From Bacteroides timonensis (GTDB taxonomy: Bacteria > Bacteroidota > Bacteroidia > Bacteroidales > Bacteroidaceae), in contig NZ_CBVI010000091.1 in assembly GCF_000513195.1 (NCBI RefSeq), positions 1 through 64,000 of the forward strand: a stretch of 64,000 nucleotides of DNA. The letters are read 5' to 3'. Below, piece by piece: positions 1-8,742 of the stretch. Under the pieces are notes generated by a model. That model saw only the letters and a list, made by a program, of their open reading frames with translations, did no database searches and was not told where the DNA came from. Made by a program: the position numbers and the translations under genes. Positions within the stretch are counted from its first letter, which is position 1. Every line of letters starts with the position of its first letter.

Positions 1-87
1 TCAGAAAATCCATTTTTAGCCAAACAACCATCAAAAAAGAAGATAGATGGCGGCATAGGCGCCACAAAAGCTGAAAAACAAAAATAG
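1..87 (+). CDS. C-terminal fragment of an unknown gene
   Basis: Twenty-eight codons are open from the first base to a TAG at 85-87, so this would be the end of a gene that starts left of the window. The peptide is rich in lysine and ends ATKAEKQK. An imperfect hairpin with a T run begins at its stop codon, which fits a real gene end. No family can be recognised from so short a tail, and the reading frame rests only on its openness and the terminator. Confidence 0.35.
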   Translation, partial: SENPFLAKQPSKKKIDGGIGATKAEKQK

Positions 88-127
88 ATTGGGAACCCTA
101 AGAAAAAGGATTCACAATCTATTTTTT
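86..127 (+). terminator. Hairpin followed by T run
   Basis: The arms at 86-98 and 108-120 (AGATTGGGAACCC and GGATTCACAATCT) pair with a few mismatches around a loop of As, and are followed by ATTTTTTG. It sits on the stop codon of the partial gene at the left edge. The rest of 128-274 shows no gene, only two copies of CCTTTGTGAACCCTT near 206 and 291. Confidence 0.45.
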
Positions 128-274
128 GTGTATTAGGGAGAGACTTATTACAAGTGGGGAACTTTTTCAGTGCCCTCATTAAAACAACTCTCTTTTCAAT
201 GAACCCTTTGTGAACCCTTAGGCGAATATATAAACCTCTAAATTTCAACCTATTGAGTGAGCGCATTCTTGTTT

Positions 275-1616
275 TCACTCTGATTTTGAATCCTTTGTGA
301 ACCCTTTAAGCGTGTAGTGAGTTCCTTTACCGGTTGTTCCTTGTATTTCTAACCAATTATCCAATTGTGATAATATCCGGTATGCGGTAGCCTTACTTGT
401 ATTCAACAATCTTTGCACATCTGAATTTGTTACTGCTCCATTCTTTGCTGCATACTCAATAACAGGCATAAACCGTTTATCCAAATTTTGCGAAACAAGC
501 TGTGAATGTACATCCGTGTAATAGGTTATCATCAAACCACTTAATACTTGTACGACTGGTGGCAACAGATTATAAGAACCGACAGCCTCCAAAATACGTT
601 TATACCCACGTCCCCAACTCTCAATATCTCCACACCTAAAAAGAGCATTGGCAATGGAAGGATTATAAGGACGGGACGGATGTTTCTCAAACAGCTTCTG
701 TGTCGTCCAGTCTTCAGGCAAACGCCCGGCATTCCAAAAAAACCACATGGTCGGGGTAAACACTTATCTGTGTGGGGGTTGCATCCTCATAAGATTTGTG
801 AGCTATGCAATTCATTAAAGACTCTCTTAATGCTTCAACCGGAAACTGTGGAGTTTCACGGCGGGCCCCCCCCTCATAGGAGATGCTATATATAAGATAT
901 TTGGTCTTTATCAAATCCATAGCTTTGTCTATCTGTTCCATTAAGGAGCCATGAACCTCATCTTGAAACGCCAAATCTTCATTATCATTCCGAAAGAAAC
1001 CTATCTTTATGTATGCACCCCGCACATATTTCTCAGGATCAGGATGAAATAGCAATACAGCCGCCCGAGTTAATTGTCGGGTATCATCATCTATCAGCCG
1101 CAGATCATAGAGTAAGTGCTCTGTCGTATCATTCAAAATATCAGCATCCACACGGTTGCTTTTTGCAGCTTCCCGGCGGAAACGCCTCAATGCATTAGTC
1201 GATAAGTCCTCTATTGTTACACCCGCTATCAGAAAATCATCCCAATTTTTACCTGTACGTTGCAGAATAAAACGATTCAGGGCTCCGCCTTTTAATTCCT
1301 GCTTCGTACTACCCGTACGATAATGGTACTGACCTTTATAATTTATCGGATTTGAATAAGGCGGCACTACGATTTCGATGTATTCCAGCCCGTTTTCTTC
1401 CAGCAAGTTTACATCCACAATTACGCCCAGAACATCACGCACTTTATTCGGTATATCTTCCAATAACTTTTTAGCATTAGGAGCCCCCACCACTTTTCCA
1501 TTATCGTCCATACCTATATATATTTTACCGCCTACGGCATTGGCGAAACCGCATATCCATTTCAGATATTCGTCACGCCAGCTTTCTTTCCATTCTATAT
1601 TTTGATTCTCACTCAT
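275..1616 (-). pseudogene. AlbA_2 / RecG-like ATP-binding regulator, frameshifted
   Basis: The product resembles the AlbA_2 (divergent AAA-4) family of putative DNA-binding, ATP-binding regulators. The N-terminal frame starts at the ATG at 1616 (MSENQNIEWKESW), runs through the AlbA_2 fold (FANAVGGKIYIGMDDNG) and the VEALRESLMNCIAHKSYED region typical of the family, then leaves frame and stops at 714. The family sequence continues in another frame, WNAGRLPEDWT onward, to a C-terminal winged-helix region and a stop at 275. The switch lies at a run of seven A (seven T on the coding strand) at 736-742; removing one base restores a continuous protein of about 446 residues. It is therefore a recent pseudogene, a slippage-regulated gene, or a sequencing error. 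A second homopolymer, eight C at 866-873, lies in frame upstream. The ATP-binding role is from the family; nothing in the neighbourhood indicates a target. Confidence 0.75.
736..742 (-). other. Homopolymer at frameshift point
   Basis: Seven A on the plus strand, read as seven T in the coding strand, exactly where the AlbA_2-like reading frame breaks. With six T the coding frame would read V-V-F-W-N-A-G and continue to the family C-terminus. Confidence 0.7.
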
Positions 1617-1745
1617 ATACTTGTACTTTATCAGATGCAAAAAGACTAAAAACGCTAATCATTAAAGAAGAATAATGTTTATTCTTTCCCTCTAATCAGA
1701 CAACATTGCAGGAATATTCTTGTATTATTCTACGCAGCATCAATT

Positions 1746-1801
1746 TAACATAGCGATAACATAGCAATAACACAACTTCTTCCACTAACCCCGTACTTTT
1801 G
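1746..1801 (+). promoter_or_regulatory. Promoter with three TAACA repeats at 11-bp spacing
   Basis: TAACA begins at 1746, 1757 and 1768, exactly 11 bp apart. A Bacteroides -7 box TACTTTTG (consensus TAnnTTTG) lies at 1794-1801, 26 bp from the last repeat start. The same arrangement, with the same distances, precedes the TolC-like gene. The repeats cover the place where a -33 element would lie, so an activator site is likely. Exporter start is at 1905. The remainder of 1641-1904 holds no gene that could be supported. Confidence 0.7.
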
Positions 1802-1904
1802 CTTCACAGAAAAAATACTCCTTAAAACAATACACGGCTAATGAGATGATAGCCCAAAAACAGCAAGTAAACATTAAGTAGCAAATAATAAAAACAGAGA
1901 TAAA

Positions 1905-4070
1905 ATGAAAAAAGGTACCAAGATCAAACAACATGACATCACCGATTGCGGAGCAGCCTGTCTGGCTTCCGTATGCGCCCACTACGGACTGCGCTTCCCG
2001 GTATCGCGCATCCGCCAATATGCATTCACCGACCAGAAAGGTACGAATGTATTAGGACTGATAGAAGCCGCCAACAAACTGGGATTGTCCGCCAAAGGCG
2101 TCCGCGCACAGTTCGATGCACTGTACACGATTCCCAAGCCAACCATCGCACATGTGCTGGTAAATCACAAACAACTTCAACACTTTGTTGTAATCTACAA
2201 AGTGACGAAGACACACATCACATATATGGATCCCGGAGACGGACGGATGCATAAGGTTTTACACGAAGACTTCCGGCACGACTGGACAGGTATACTGGTA
2301 TTGATGGAACCGGAAGAGACCTTCAAAAAGGGAAATCAGCAAACCAGCATGAGCAAGAAATTCCTTTCATTGCTGGCACCCCATAAGTCCGTAATGCTGC
2401 AAGCCGTCTTCGGTGCACTTGTTTTCAGTATTTTGGGATTATCCACTTCTATCTATGTAGGCAAAATCACAGACTATGTACTGGTCGACAAAAACACCAA
2501 TTTGCTGAATCTGATGGGAGTGATTATGCTCATTATCCTGTTGCTGCGTACCTTCATCGGTGCAATGAAAAGCATTCTGGCACTGAAAACCGGACAAAGA
2601 ATCGATGCAGCCCTGATCCTGGGATATTACAAACACCTGCTGACCCTGCCTCAACAATTCTTTGACACCATGCGCGTAGGAGAAATCATTTCACGCGTGA
2701 ACGATGCCGTGAAAATACGCAACTTCATCAACAACGTATCTCTCGATCTGGTAGTGAATATCATGATACTGGTGTTCTCCCTGTGCCTGATGTTCATTTA
2801 TTCCTGGAAACTGGCAGTCATGACCCTGATATCTGCACCGCTATTCCTGCTCATCTTCTGGGGCTTCAACAAGCTGAACCGGAAATACCAACGCAGCATC
2901 ATGGAAAGCAGTGCCGATCTGGAATCCCAATTGGTAGAGTCCATCAATTCCATTTCAACCATTAAGCGTTTCGGCATCGAAGAGTATGCCAACCTGAAGA
3001 CAGAAAGTCGTTTTGTACATTTATTGAAGAATACTTACCGAAGTATTTACGGTTCCATCCTGGCACAAGGAGGCATCCAATTCGTATCTACAGGAATCAC
3101 AATCGCCATCTTGTGGCTGGGCAGCATTCTGGTTATCGATCAGGAGATGACACCCGGCACGCTCATGGTATTCTATTCTCTGGTCGGTTACGTCATCTCG
3201 CCCATCGGTTCGCTGATATCATCTAACCAGACTATTCAGGATGCATTGATAGCCGCCGACCGTCTGTTTCAGATTATGGATTTGGAAAGGGAGCAGGACA
3301 ATGAACAAAAGATCATTCTGGAACCGGACATGATGGGCGACATCATTTTTGAGAATGTTTCTTTCAGATACGGTTCACGCAAGGAAGTATTCAACTCCCT
3401 GAATCTAACCATAGAAAAGGGCAAGACTACTGCCGTCATCGGAGAAAGCGGTTCGGGTAAAACAACACTGATTTCCCTTTTACAGCACATCTACCCCATT
3501 CAATCCGGACGCATCCGCATTGGAGACTATGACATTGCACAGATTGACAATCGCAGCCTCCGGCGCCGGGTAGGTACCGTTCCCCAACAAATCGAGCTGT
3601 TTGCCGGAACCGTCACCGAAAACATCGCACTCGGTGATACGCAACCGGACATGAAACGTATTAGCAGTCTGGTGAAACAGCTCGGCCTGACAGATTTTAT
3701 AGACAGGCTGCCTAATGGCTACATGACTCAAGTAGGCGAACACGGCGCCACCCTTTCCGGAGGCGAGCGTCAGAGACTTGCCATAGCCCGCGCCCTGTAT
3801 AAAGAACCGGAAATCCTGATTTTCGATGAAGCCACTTCGTCACTGGATTCCATAGCCGAACGTTATGTAAAAGAAACACTGGATGCATTGGCCGGAAAGG
3901 GGAAAACGGTAATCATCATTGCCCACCGACTGACTACAGTGAGATGTGCCGACAACATTGTAGTGATTGACAAGGGTAAAGTGGCAGAAACCGGCACACA
4001 CAGCCAGCTCTACGATGCAGGTGGCTCATACTTCAGGCTTTGGAACGAGCAGTTTGCCATGCTGGAATAA
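1905..4070 (+). CDS. Peptidase C39 domain-containing ABC exporter
   Basis: This 721-residue inner-membrane protein belongs to the peptidase-containing ABC transporters that cut a leader (usually double-glycine) from a peptide and export it. The N-terminal C39 domain has the catalytic Cys15 in TDCGAACL, with the His in LQHFVV and Asp in MDPGDG. A membrane domain follows at about residues 160-450. The C-terminal nucleotide-binding domain shows Walker A GESGSGKTT (about 511-519), signature LSGGERQRLA (about 615), Walker B ILIFDEATSSLD (about 636) and the H-loop IIIAHRLTT (about 670). All catalytic residues are present. It is followed by a TolC-like gene with a matching promoter, suggesting one export path through both membranes. 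A HlyD-type adaptor, normal for such systems, is absent here, and no leader peptide substrate was found nearby. Confidence 0.9.
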   Translation: MKKGTKIKQHDITDCGAACLASVCAHYGLRFPVSRIRQYAFTDQKGTNVLGLIEAANKLGLSAKGVRAQFDALYTIPKPTIAHVLVNHKQLQHFVVIYKVTKTHITYMDPGDGRMHKVLHEDFRHDWTGILVLMEPEETFKKGNQQTSMSKKFLSLLAPHKSVMLQAVFGALVFSILGLSTSIYVGKITDYVLVDKNTNLLNLMGVIMLIILLLRTFIGAMKSILALKTGQRIDAALILGYYKHLLTLPQQFFDTMRVGEIISRVNDAVKIRNFINNVSLDLVVNIMILVFSLCLMFIYSWKLAVMTLISAPLFLLIFWGFNKLNRKYQRSIMESSADLESQLVESINSISTIKRFGIEEYANLKTESRFVHLLKNTYRSIYGSILAQGGIQFVSTGITIAILWLGSILVIDQEMTPGTLMVFYSLVGYVISPIGSLISSNQTIQDALIAADRLFQIMDLEREQDNEQKIILEPDMMGDIIFENVSFRYGSRKEVFNSLNLTIEKGKTTAVIGESGSGKTTLISLLQHIYPIQSGRIRIGDYDIAQIDNRSLRRRVGTVPQQIELFAGTVTENIALGDTQPDMKRISSLVKQLGLTDFIDRLPNGYMTQVGEHGATLSGGERQRLAIARALYKEPEILIFDEATSSLDSIAERYVKETLDALAGKGKTVIIIAHRLTTVRCADNIVVIDKGKVAETGTHSQLYDAGGSYFRLWNEQFAMLE

Positions 4071-4073
4071 TCT

Positions 4074-4129
4074 TAACATAGCAATAACATTTCTATAACA
4101 TCGTTTGAGCTGTCAGTGTTCTATTTTTG
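4074..4129 (+). promoter_or_regulatory. Second triple-TAACA promoter
   Basis: TAACA begins at 4074, 4085 and 4096 (11-bp spacing) and a -7 box TATTTTTG lies at 4122-4129, 26 bp from the last repeat start. Geometry is identical to the exporter promoter, so the TolC-like gene appears to have its own start under the same regulator. Confidence 0.7.
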
Positions 4130-4177
4130 CAACAACAAAGCAATAGAATCATACAGTAATCAAACGATGTTATTTTT

Positions 4178-5509
4178 ATGAAGAAATTAATAATGATAAG
4201 CGTGGCAATCACGACTTTCGCCTTTATCGGCAATGTACAGGCACAAAATAGAAGATGGTCTCTCCAAGAGTGCATCGATCACGCCATCCGGCACAATATT
4301 GAAGTAAAACAAAGCCGGAACCGTATTGAAAAACTAAAAGTAGAAAAAAGCACTTTAAAAAACAGTTTCCTGCCCGACCTCAGTGCCGGAACTTCTCAGA
4401 AGTTCGACTTCGGACGCTCACTCAATCGCAGTAATGCATACGAAGACAGCAATACACAAAGTTCTTCCTTCTCCGTAAGCGCAGAAATGCCTCTTTTTAC
4501 AGGTTTCCGGCGGAGTGCATCCGTATCACGCAACAAGTTCGACCTGATGGCAGCCGAAGCTGATAAGGAACTTATAGAAAACGATTTATCACTGAATGTC
4601 ACAAGCTGCTATTTCCAGATTCTGCTGAACAAGGAAATCCATAAGATTGCCCGGGAGCAAATCCGTTTGACCCGGGAACAAGAAGACCGGACATTACTTC
4701 TGATAGAAAACGGCAAAGCACCGCAATCCCAACTATATGATGTCAAAGCTCAATTGGCTGACGATGAACTGACGGCAACGGAAGCCAAAAACTCGCTCCG
4801 TCTCTCCCTCCTCGACCTCATACAGCTCATGGAACTGCAAGGGCATGAGGAGTTCGACATCGATTCTCTTGATGAGAACATATCCCGGACAGATACCATC
4901 ATGCCCCAAAACATCTATGCAGCCGCACTGAACTGTATGCCTCAAATAAAACAGGCCTATTATTCACTGCAAAGCAGTTCAAAAGCCATCAAAGTGGCCA
5001 AAGCAGGATACTACCCCACGCTTTCATTGGGTGCAGGTATCAGTACCGGCTATTACCATTCGGGGAACAGCATAAATCCATCCTTCAGGCAGCAACTCCA
5101 AAATAATATGCAGAAAAGTGTCTATTTATCACTGAGTATCCCTCTTTTCGACCGATTTTCAACCCGGAATGAAGTCCGCACCGCACGAATAGAAGAGAGT
5201 AATGCCCGTCTGTCTCTGGAAAATGAGAAAAAGAACCTATATAAGGAGATTGAAAAAGCTTATACGGATGCAGTGAACGCATTGGAAAAATACGAATCGA
5301 CCTCCAAAGCCGTCGTTGCCAATGAAGAGGCACATCGCTATGCTTTGGAGAAGTATGCTTCGGGGAAGTCAGCCGTATATGAATACAACGAAATAAAAAT
5401 GAAACTGGCAGAGGCATTATCGAAACAATCACAAGCAAAGTATGCGTATCTGCTAAAAGAGCGAGTATTGGCATTCTACTCATGCAGAGAATCAGCACTA
5501 AGCCATTGA
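4178..5509 (+). CDS. TolC-like outer membrane efflux protein
   Basis: A 443-residue TolC/OEP-family protein. It has a signal peptide ending near NVQAQ (residue 23), then the two alpha-helical repeats typical of the family, with heptad-rich stretches such as IEKLKVEKSTLKN and NEKKNLYKEIEKAYTDA separated by beta-strand segments (LSAEMPLF-like and YLSLSIPLFDRFSTRNE). Family members form trimeric outer membrane ducts for type I secretion or drug efflux. The gene lies 107 bp after the C39 exporter, on the same strand and behind a promoter with the same operator layout, so it is most likely the exporter's outer membrane exit. The missing adaptor leaves the assembly incomplete within this window. 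Confidence 0.88.
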   Translation: MKKLIMISVAITTFAFIGNVQAQNRRWSLQECIDHAIRHNIEVKQSRNRIEKLKVEKSTLKNSFLPDLSAGTSQKFDFGRSLNRSNAYEDSNTQSSSFSVSAEMPLFTGFRRSASVSRNKFDLMAAEADKELIENDLSLNVTSCYFQILLNKEIHKIAREQIRLTREQEDRTLLLIENGKAPQSQLYDVKAQLADDELTATEAKNSLRLSLLDLIQLMELQGHEEFDIDSLDENISRTDTIMPQNIYAAALNCMPQIKQAYYSLQSSSKAIKVAKAGYYPTLSLGAGISTGYYHSGNSINPSFRQQLQNNMQKSVYLSLSIPLFDRFSTRNEVRTARIEESNARLSLENEKKNLYKEIEKAYTDAVNALEKYESTSKAVVANEEAHRYALEKYASGKSAVYEYNEIKMKLAEALSKQSQAKYAYLLKERVLAFYSCRESALSH

Positions 5510-5560
5510 TTATTTCTTTTTGCCCGGTTGTTTCTGTATCTCTACAGTAAGCATTACCGG

Positions 5561-5650
5561 GTGTTAACCTTGGCTGACAAGCCTGCCAACCTTGGTTAAC
5601 CGGCTCGTCAACCAAGGTTGATAGGCCTGTTAACCTAGGTCAACACCCGG
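5561..5650. repeat. 22-bp-period array with AACC core
   Basis: AACC recurs at 5566, 5588, 5610 and 5632, exactly 22 bp apart, within copies of GTTAACCTTGG-like sequence, some of it inverted (CAACCAAGGTTG at 5609-5620). It is enclosed by CCGGGTGTT and AACACCCGG, which can pair. It sits in the 376-bp gap between two convergent genes (5509 and 5886). Confidence 0.6.
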
Positions 5651-5746
5651 CTACCCCTAAGGGTAAAGGGATAGATCACTGGTTCTCAACACAATAACCC
5701 CTGATATAAAGTAAATATATGCATCATCCTGATCCGGATTGATTGC

Positions 5747-5854
5747 AAGAGTGAGAGCTCCTTTTTTGCTCTCACTCTTAAAAGTTGCTCTCACTAACAC
5801 TTAAGATTCTTATTATTACTGCTTTATATACAAAGTGAGAGCAGTGAGAGCAAC
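5747..5854. repeat. GTGAGAGC inverted repeats, likely bidirectional terminator
   Basis: A perfect 12-bp stem, AAGAGTGAGAGC at 5747-5758 and its complement at 5768-5779, encloses a T-rich loop. A second perfect 12-bp inverted pair, GTTGCTCTCACT (5784-5795) and AGTGAGAGCAAC (5843-5854), follows, with another GTGAGAGC at 5835-5842. The position between convergent genes fits a terminator for both strands. Confidence 0.55.
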
Positions 5855-5885
5855 TTGATCCAACTTTTTGTTGAACGCATTCTGT

Positions 5886-6788
5886 CTAAAACCCACACTT
5901 CACTCCGGCGGAAAAGTAAACCGTCGGATTGAAATACGGATCATCTTTATCACTGAACATATTGTCTACAAACCCTTTAAGCGTACGTTTAGTCAGATCT
6001 CCAGACCTGAGCCAATTGCCCCCTATCCCCAAATACAGGCACGACTTCTTACCTATTTTGTATTCCGGACAGAGATAAGATCGCATCATAACCGAAGCAT
6101 ATATCATAGACTTCCCCTCTACATCCATCACAGAAGATATCCCATCCATTTCCATTGCCACCAACCTCAGCTTAAACCGATCTCCCAAACGTACCGCCCC
6201 GGACACCTCAACACCGGAAGAGAGATTCACATTGACCTCATAATTACCGGAAAGCTGCCAGTTAAGAAAGAACATCGGCATGGCAATAGGCACTCCAAAT
6301 GAATTCGTCAATCCAGCCCCAACACCTATATCCAGATTTTTCCTGCATTTATACACAAAAATCACTCCCCCATTCACCAATACACTCTGCCAGGTAATTG
6401 CATCCGGTGCCGAATAAATACCTGCTCCCAAACTGGCTATCATGTACCACTTCTTCGACAAGGGCCGTACATGTGTCAGGTTAAGGCTGCCACTCAACAC
6501 CTCATCCGGATGTATATCCAAAGCCATCTGTCGATTATTAAGCATCGCATAAGTCCCTCTGACCGATGCCGACCACATGACAGGTTGTCCTGATGCATTC
6601 TGCTTCAGCGAAAAGGGCAGCGTATATGCTCCGGTGAATTTTAATAAATCGCCCGAACCCAATTTATTCCCCGCTTCATCTCTGAAAGAAGAGGCAGGCA
6701 TATACTCCGTTTTAATAACTCCTTGTGCAAAACCATCGATTGCTGCCACCAAGAGCAACAGAAATAAAAAATAAGAGAATCGTCTCAT
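5886..6788 (-). CDS. Outer membrane beta-barrel protein, function unknown
   Basis: A 300-residue protein with a clear signal peptide (MRRFSYFLFLLLLVAAIDGFAQ). The rest is made of short alternating amphipathic strands and ends in an aromatic residue (FSAGVKCGF), as outer membrane beta-barrels do. It looks like the DUF6268-type Bacteroidota barrel family, but that assignment is from memory of its general layout. It lies downstream of the LytTR two-component pair on the same strand, 133 bp after the kinase, and opposite the exporter/TolC genes. It could be a sensor-linked or resistance-linked surface protein; nothing in the sequence settles this. Confidence 0.65.
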   Translation of the reverse strand: MRRFSYFLFLLLLVAAIDGFAQGVIKTEYMPASSFRDEAGNKLGSGDLLKFTGAYTLPFSLKQNASGQPVMWSASVRGTYAMLNNRQMALDIHPDEVLSGSLNLTHVRPLSKKWYMIASLGAGIYSAPDAITWQSVLVNGGVIFVYKCRKNLDIGVGAGLTNSFGVPIAMPMFFLNWQLSGNYEVNVNLSSGVEVSGAVRLGDRFKLRLVAMEMDGISSVMDVEGKSMIYASVMMRSYLCPEYKIGKKSCLYLGIGGNWLRSGDLTKRTLKGFVDNMFSDKDDPYFNPTVYFSAGVKCGF

Positions 6789-6921
6789 TGCTAATAAATT
6801 AGATTATTTTATTGCAAAGAAAAGAGATTAGCTTGTCCGGTATAAGTCTTTTCCGACGAACTGCATGAAAGACCTGTTGAATTTCATTATCCCAAAGATG
6901 GAACAAAAGGAAAAAAGAAGA

Positions 6922-7926
6922 TTATTCGAGGAAAGGTACTCTCACTACAAATTCTGTAGTACTTTTCACGATATCAATTACTTTATCATACAAGGCGTAT
7001 TGTTTTTCCAGATTCCCTAATCCTACACCACCTCTATCTACTGAACTCCGCAATTGCAGATTATTGGAAACCATGATCCCCTCATCGGTAAAGCCTATCC
7101 GAACAATAAGTGGATTCTTTAAAGTAGCTATATTATGCTTAATCGCATTTTCTACCAGCAGTTGCAAGCTGACGGGAATGATTAATCTGGTTCCGTACAA
7201 ATCATATTCGTCTATCTCGATGAACAATGTATCTTCAAAGCGAATCTTCTCCAGAAATACATAGCTTTCCAGAAAAGCCAGTTCTTCCTTCAAAGTAACC
7301 ATCGGACGATTGTTTGTCAACAACAGATAACGGTAGACACCTGACAGCTTTTTAGCAAACAGATTGGTCTTTTCCGCATCACTATAGGCCAGTGAGGATA
7401 GCACATTCAGACTATTGAACAGGAAATGTGGATTTATCTGGGCTTTCAAGGTTTCATACTGATACTGAATCTTCTCTTTCTCTATAATTGCCAGTTTCTT
7501 CTCTGCTTCCATTTGGCTTTGCTGATAAAAGAATATCTCAATCAGAAGAACAATCATGCTATTCCAAAGTACTACCGGCAGAGACATTTTCAGCAGAGCA
7601 TAATCTTCCGGCCAAGGTTCCTCCAGAATAATGGACAGGATATAATTTGCCGCTATGCCGAAGCAACTCACCCATACGGATGCCAACAATAAATCGATAA
7701 AGATTCTCATTGTATTGTTAATGTTGTCCAGCTTCTTATGGACAATAACAATGATGAGAAAGTCAACAATCCCCACAAAAATGCAGGCAGGTAAATTGAG
7801 CAGATACTGTGTCTCCAAACTCAGGCTCCGGGGAGCGTCAGAAAGAAGCTCCGCCACATACTGGAATGCAAACAGAGAAATTGCAATGATCACTATGAAA
7901 AGCAGGATATACCATTTATTCTTCAT
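6922..7926 (-). CDS. LytS-type sensor histidine kinase
   Basis: An inner-membrane kinase of about 334 residues with an N-terminal block of four hydrophobic segments (residues about 4-130), a short coiled coil (QQSQMEAEKKLAIIEKEKI) and the His_kinase domain signature INPHFLFNSLN, phospho-acceptor His near residue 167. The C-terminal HATPase part contains SLQLLVENAIKHN. It ends in VRVPFLE. The frame is open upstream to an ATG at 7953, which would overlap the regulator gene by 14 nt; I prefer 7926 because MKNKWYILL begins the first membrane segment directly. With the preceding gene it forms a two-component system on one transcript. Confidence 0.85.
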   Translation of the reverse strand: MKNKWYILLFIVIIAISLFAFQYVAELLSDAPRSLSLETQYLLNLPACIFVGIVDFLIIVIVHKKLDNINNTMRIFIDLLLASVWVSCFGIAANYILSIILEEPWPEDYALLKMSLPVVLWNSMIVLLIEIFFYQQSQMEAEKKLAIIEKEKIQYQYETLKAQINPHFLFNSLNVLSSLAYSDAEKTNLFAKKLSGVYRYLLLTNNRPMVTLKEELAFLESYVFLEKIRFEDTLFIEIDEYDLYGTRLIIPVSLQLLVENAIKHNIATLKNPLIVRIGFTDEGIMVSNNLQLRSSVDRGGVGLGNLEKQYALYDKVIDIVKSTTEFVVRVPFLE

Positions 7927-7939
7927 CCCCAAATGTATT

Positions 7940-8698
7940 TTAAAGCACACCATCCACCCACTTCAGGAAATCAGGAACCCGCACACGACTGATTAAAACC
8001 TCGTGCGGACATTCAGGCTGGAAGCTCAACTTCAACCTACTATTGAAGTACTTGGATATCTTACGGATAGAATTGATATTGGCAATGCAATTGCGGGAAA
8101 CACGGAAGAAAGTCCTCTCATCCAGCAACTGCTCTATCTGTTCCAAAGTATAGTCCACAATATAGCGTTTATCTGAAAAGGTATGCAGAAAGACTACTTT
8201 CTCTTCACTGTAGAAGAAAGCGATATCCGAAGTCTCCACATAATGATATGCATCACCTTTCTGGATAAGGAAACGGTTCTTTTTACAATTACTCATCAAT
8301 GCTTCTTCCAGTTTCCTGTAATCGGTAGCGGGAGGTTGCACAACCCTGAACTGTTCAAATTTCCTCAATGCCGCCAGTAAATCATCTTCCTCCACAGGCT
8401 TCAGCAGATAATCCACACTATTCACCTTAAATGCCTGTATGGCATGCTCATCATAGGCGGTAGTAAAGATAACAGGCGTCGTAACCTGCATCTGCTCAAA
8501 AATGTCGAAACTGTATCCATCCGTCAACCGGATATCCAGCAACACCAAATCTACCGGATGATGTTTCAGAAATTGTACGGTCTGCTCCACAGTGGCTGTC
8601 CATGCCTCCAATTGATAATCGGGGCGTAACTTCTCCATCATCCGCTTCATTTCTTCGTAAGCGAAACGTTCGTCTTCTACTAACAGGTATTTCATCAT
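7940..8698 (-). CDS. LytTR-family response regulator
   Basis: A 252-residue regulator with a receiver domain (residues 1-120; acidic pocket VEDE, phospho-acceptor Asp55 in LVLLDIRL, conserved Lys in YLLKPVEE) and a C-terminal LytTR DNA-binding domain (about 150-250; TFFRVSRNCIANINSI). It is translated just ahead of the LytS-type kinase. LytTR regulators bind short direct repeats spaced by about one helical turn, and the two TAACA-triplet promoters 4-7 kb away are direct repeats at 11-bp spacing; that this regulator acts on them is an inference, since their sequence is not a clean LytTR consensus. Confidence 0.88.
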   Translation of the reverse strand: MMKYLLVEDERFAYEEMKRMMEKLRPDYQLEAWTATVEQTVQFLKHHPVDLVLLDIRLTDGYSFDIFEQMQVTTPVIFTTAYDEHAIQAFKVNSVDYLLKPVEEDDLLAALRKFEQFRVVQPPATDYRKLEEALMSNCKKNRFLIQKGDAYHYVETSDIAFFYSEEKVVFLHTFSDKRYIVDYTLEQIEQLLDERTFFRVSRNCIANINSIRKISKYFNSRLKLSFQPECPHEVLISRVRVPDFLKWVDGVL

Positions 8699-8742
8699 CC
8701 GTCACTCAATTTATAGGAATCTGCCGTAACCGAAAACTGACA

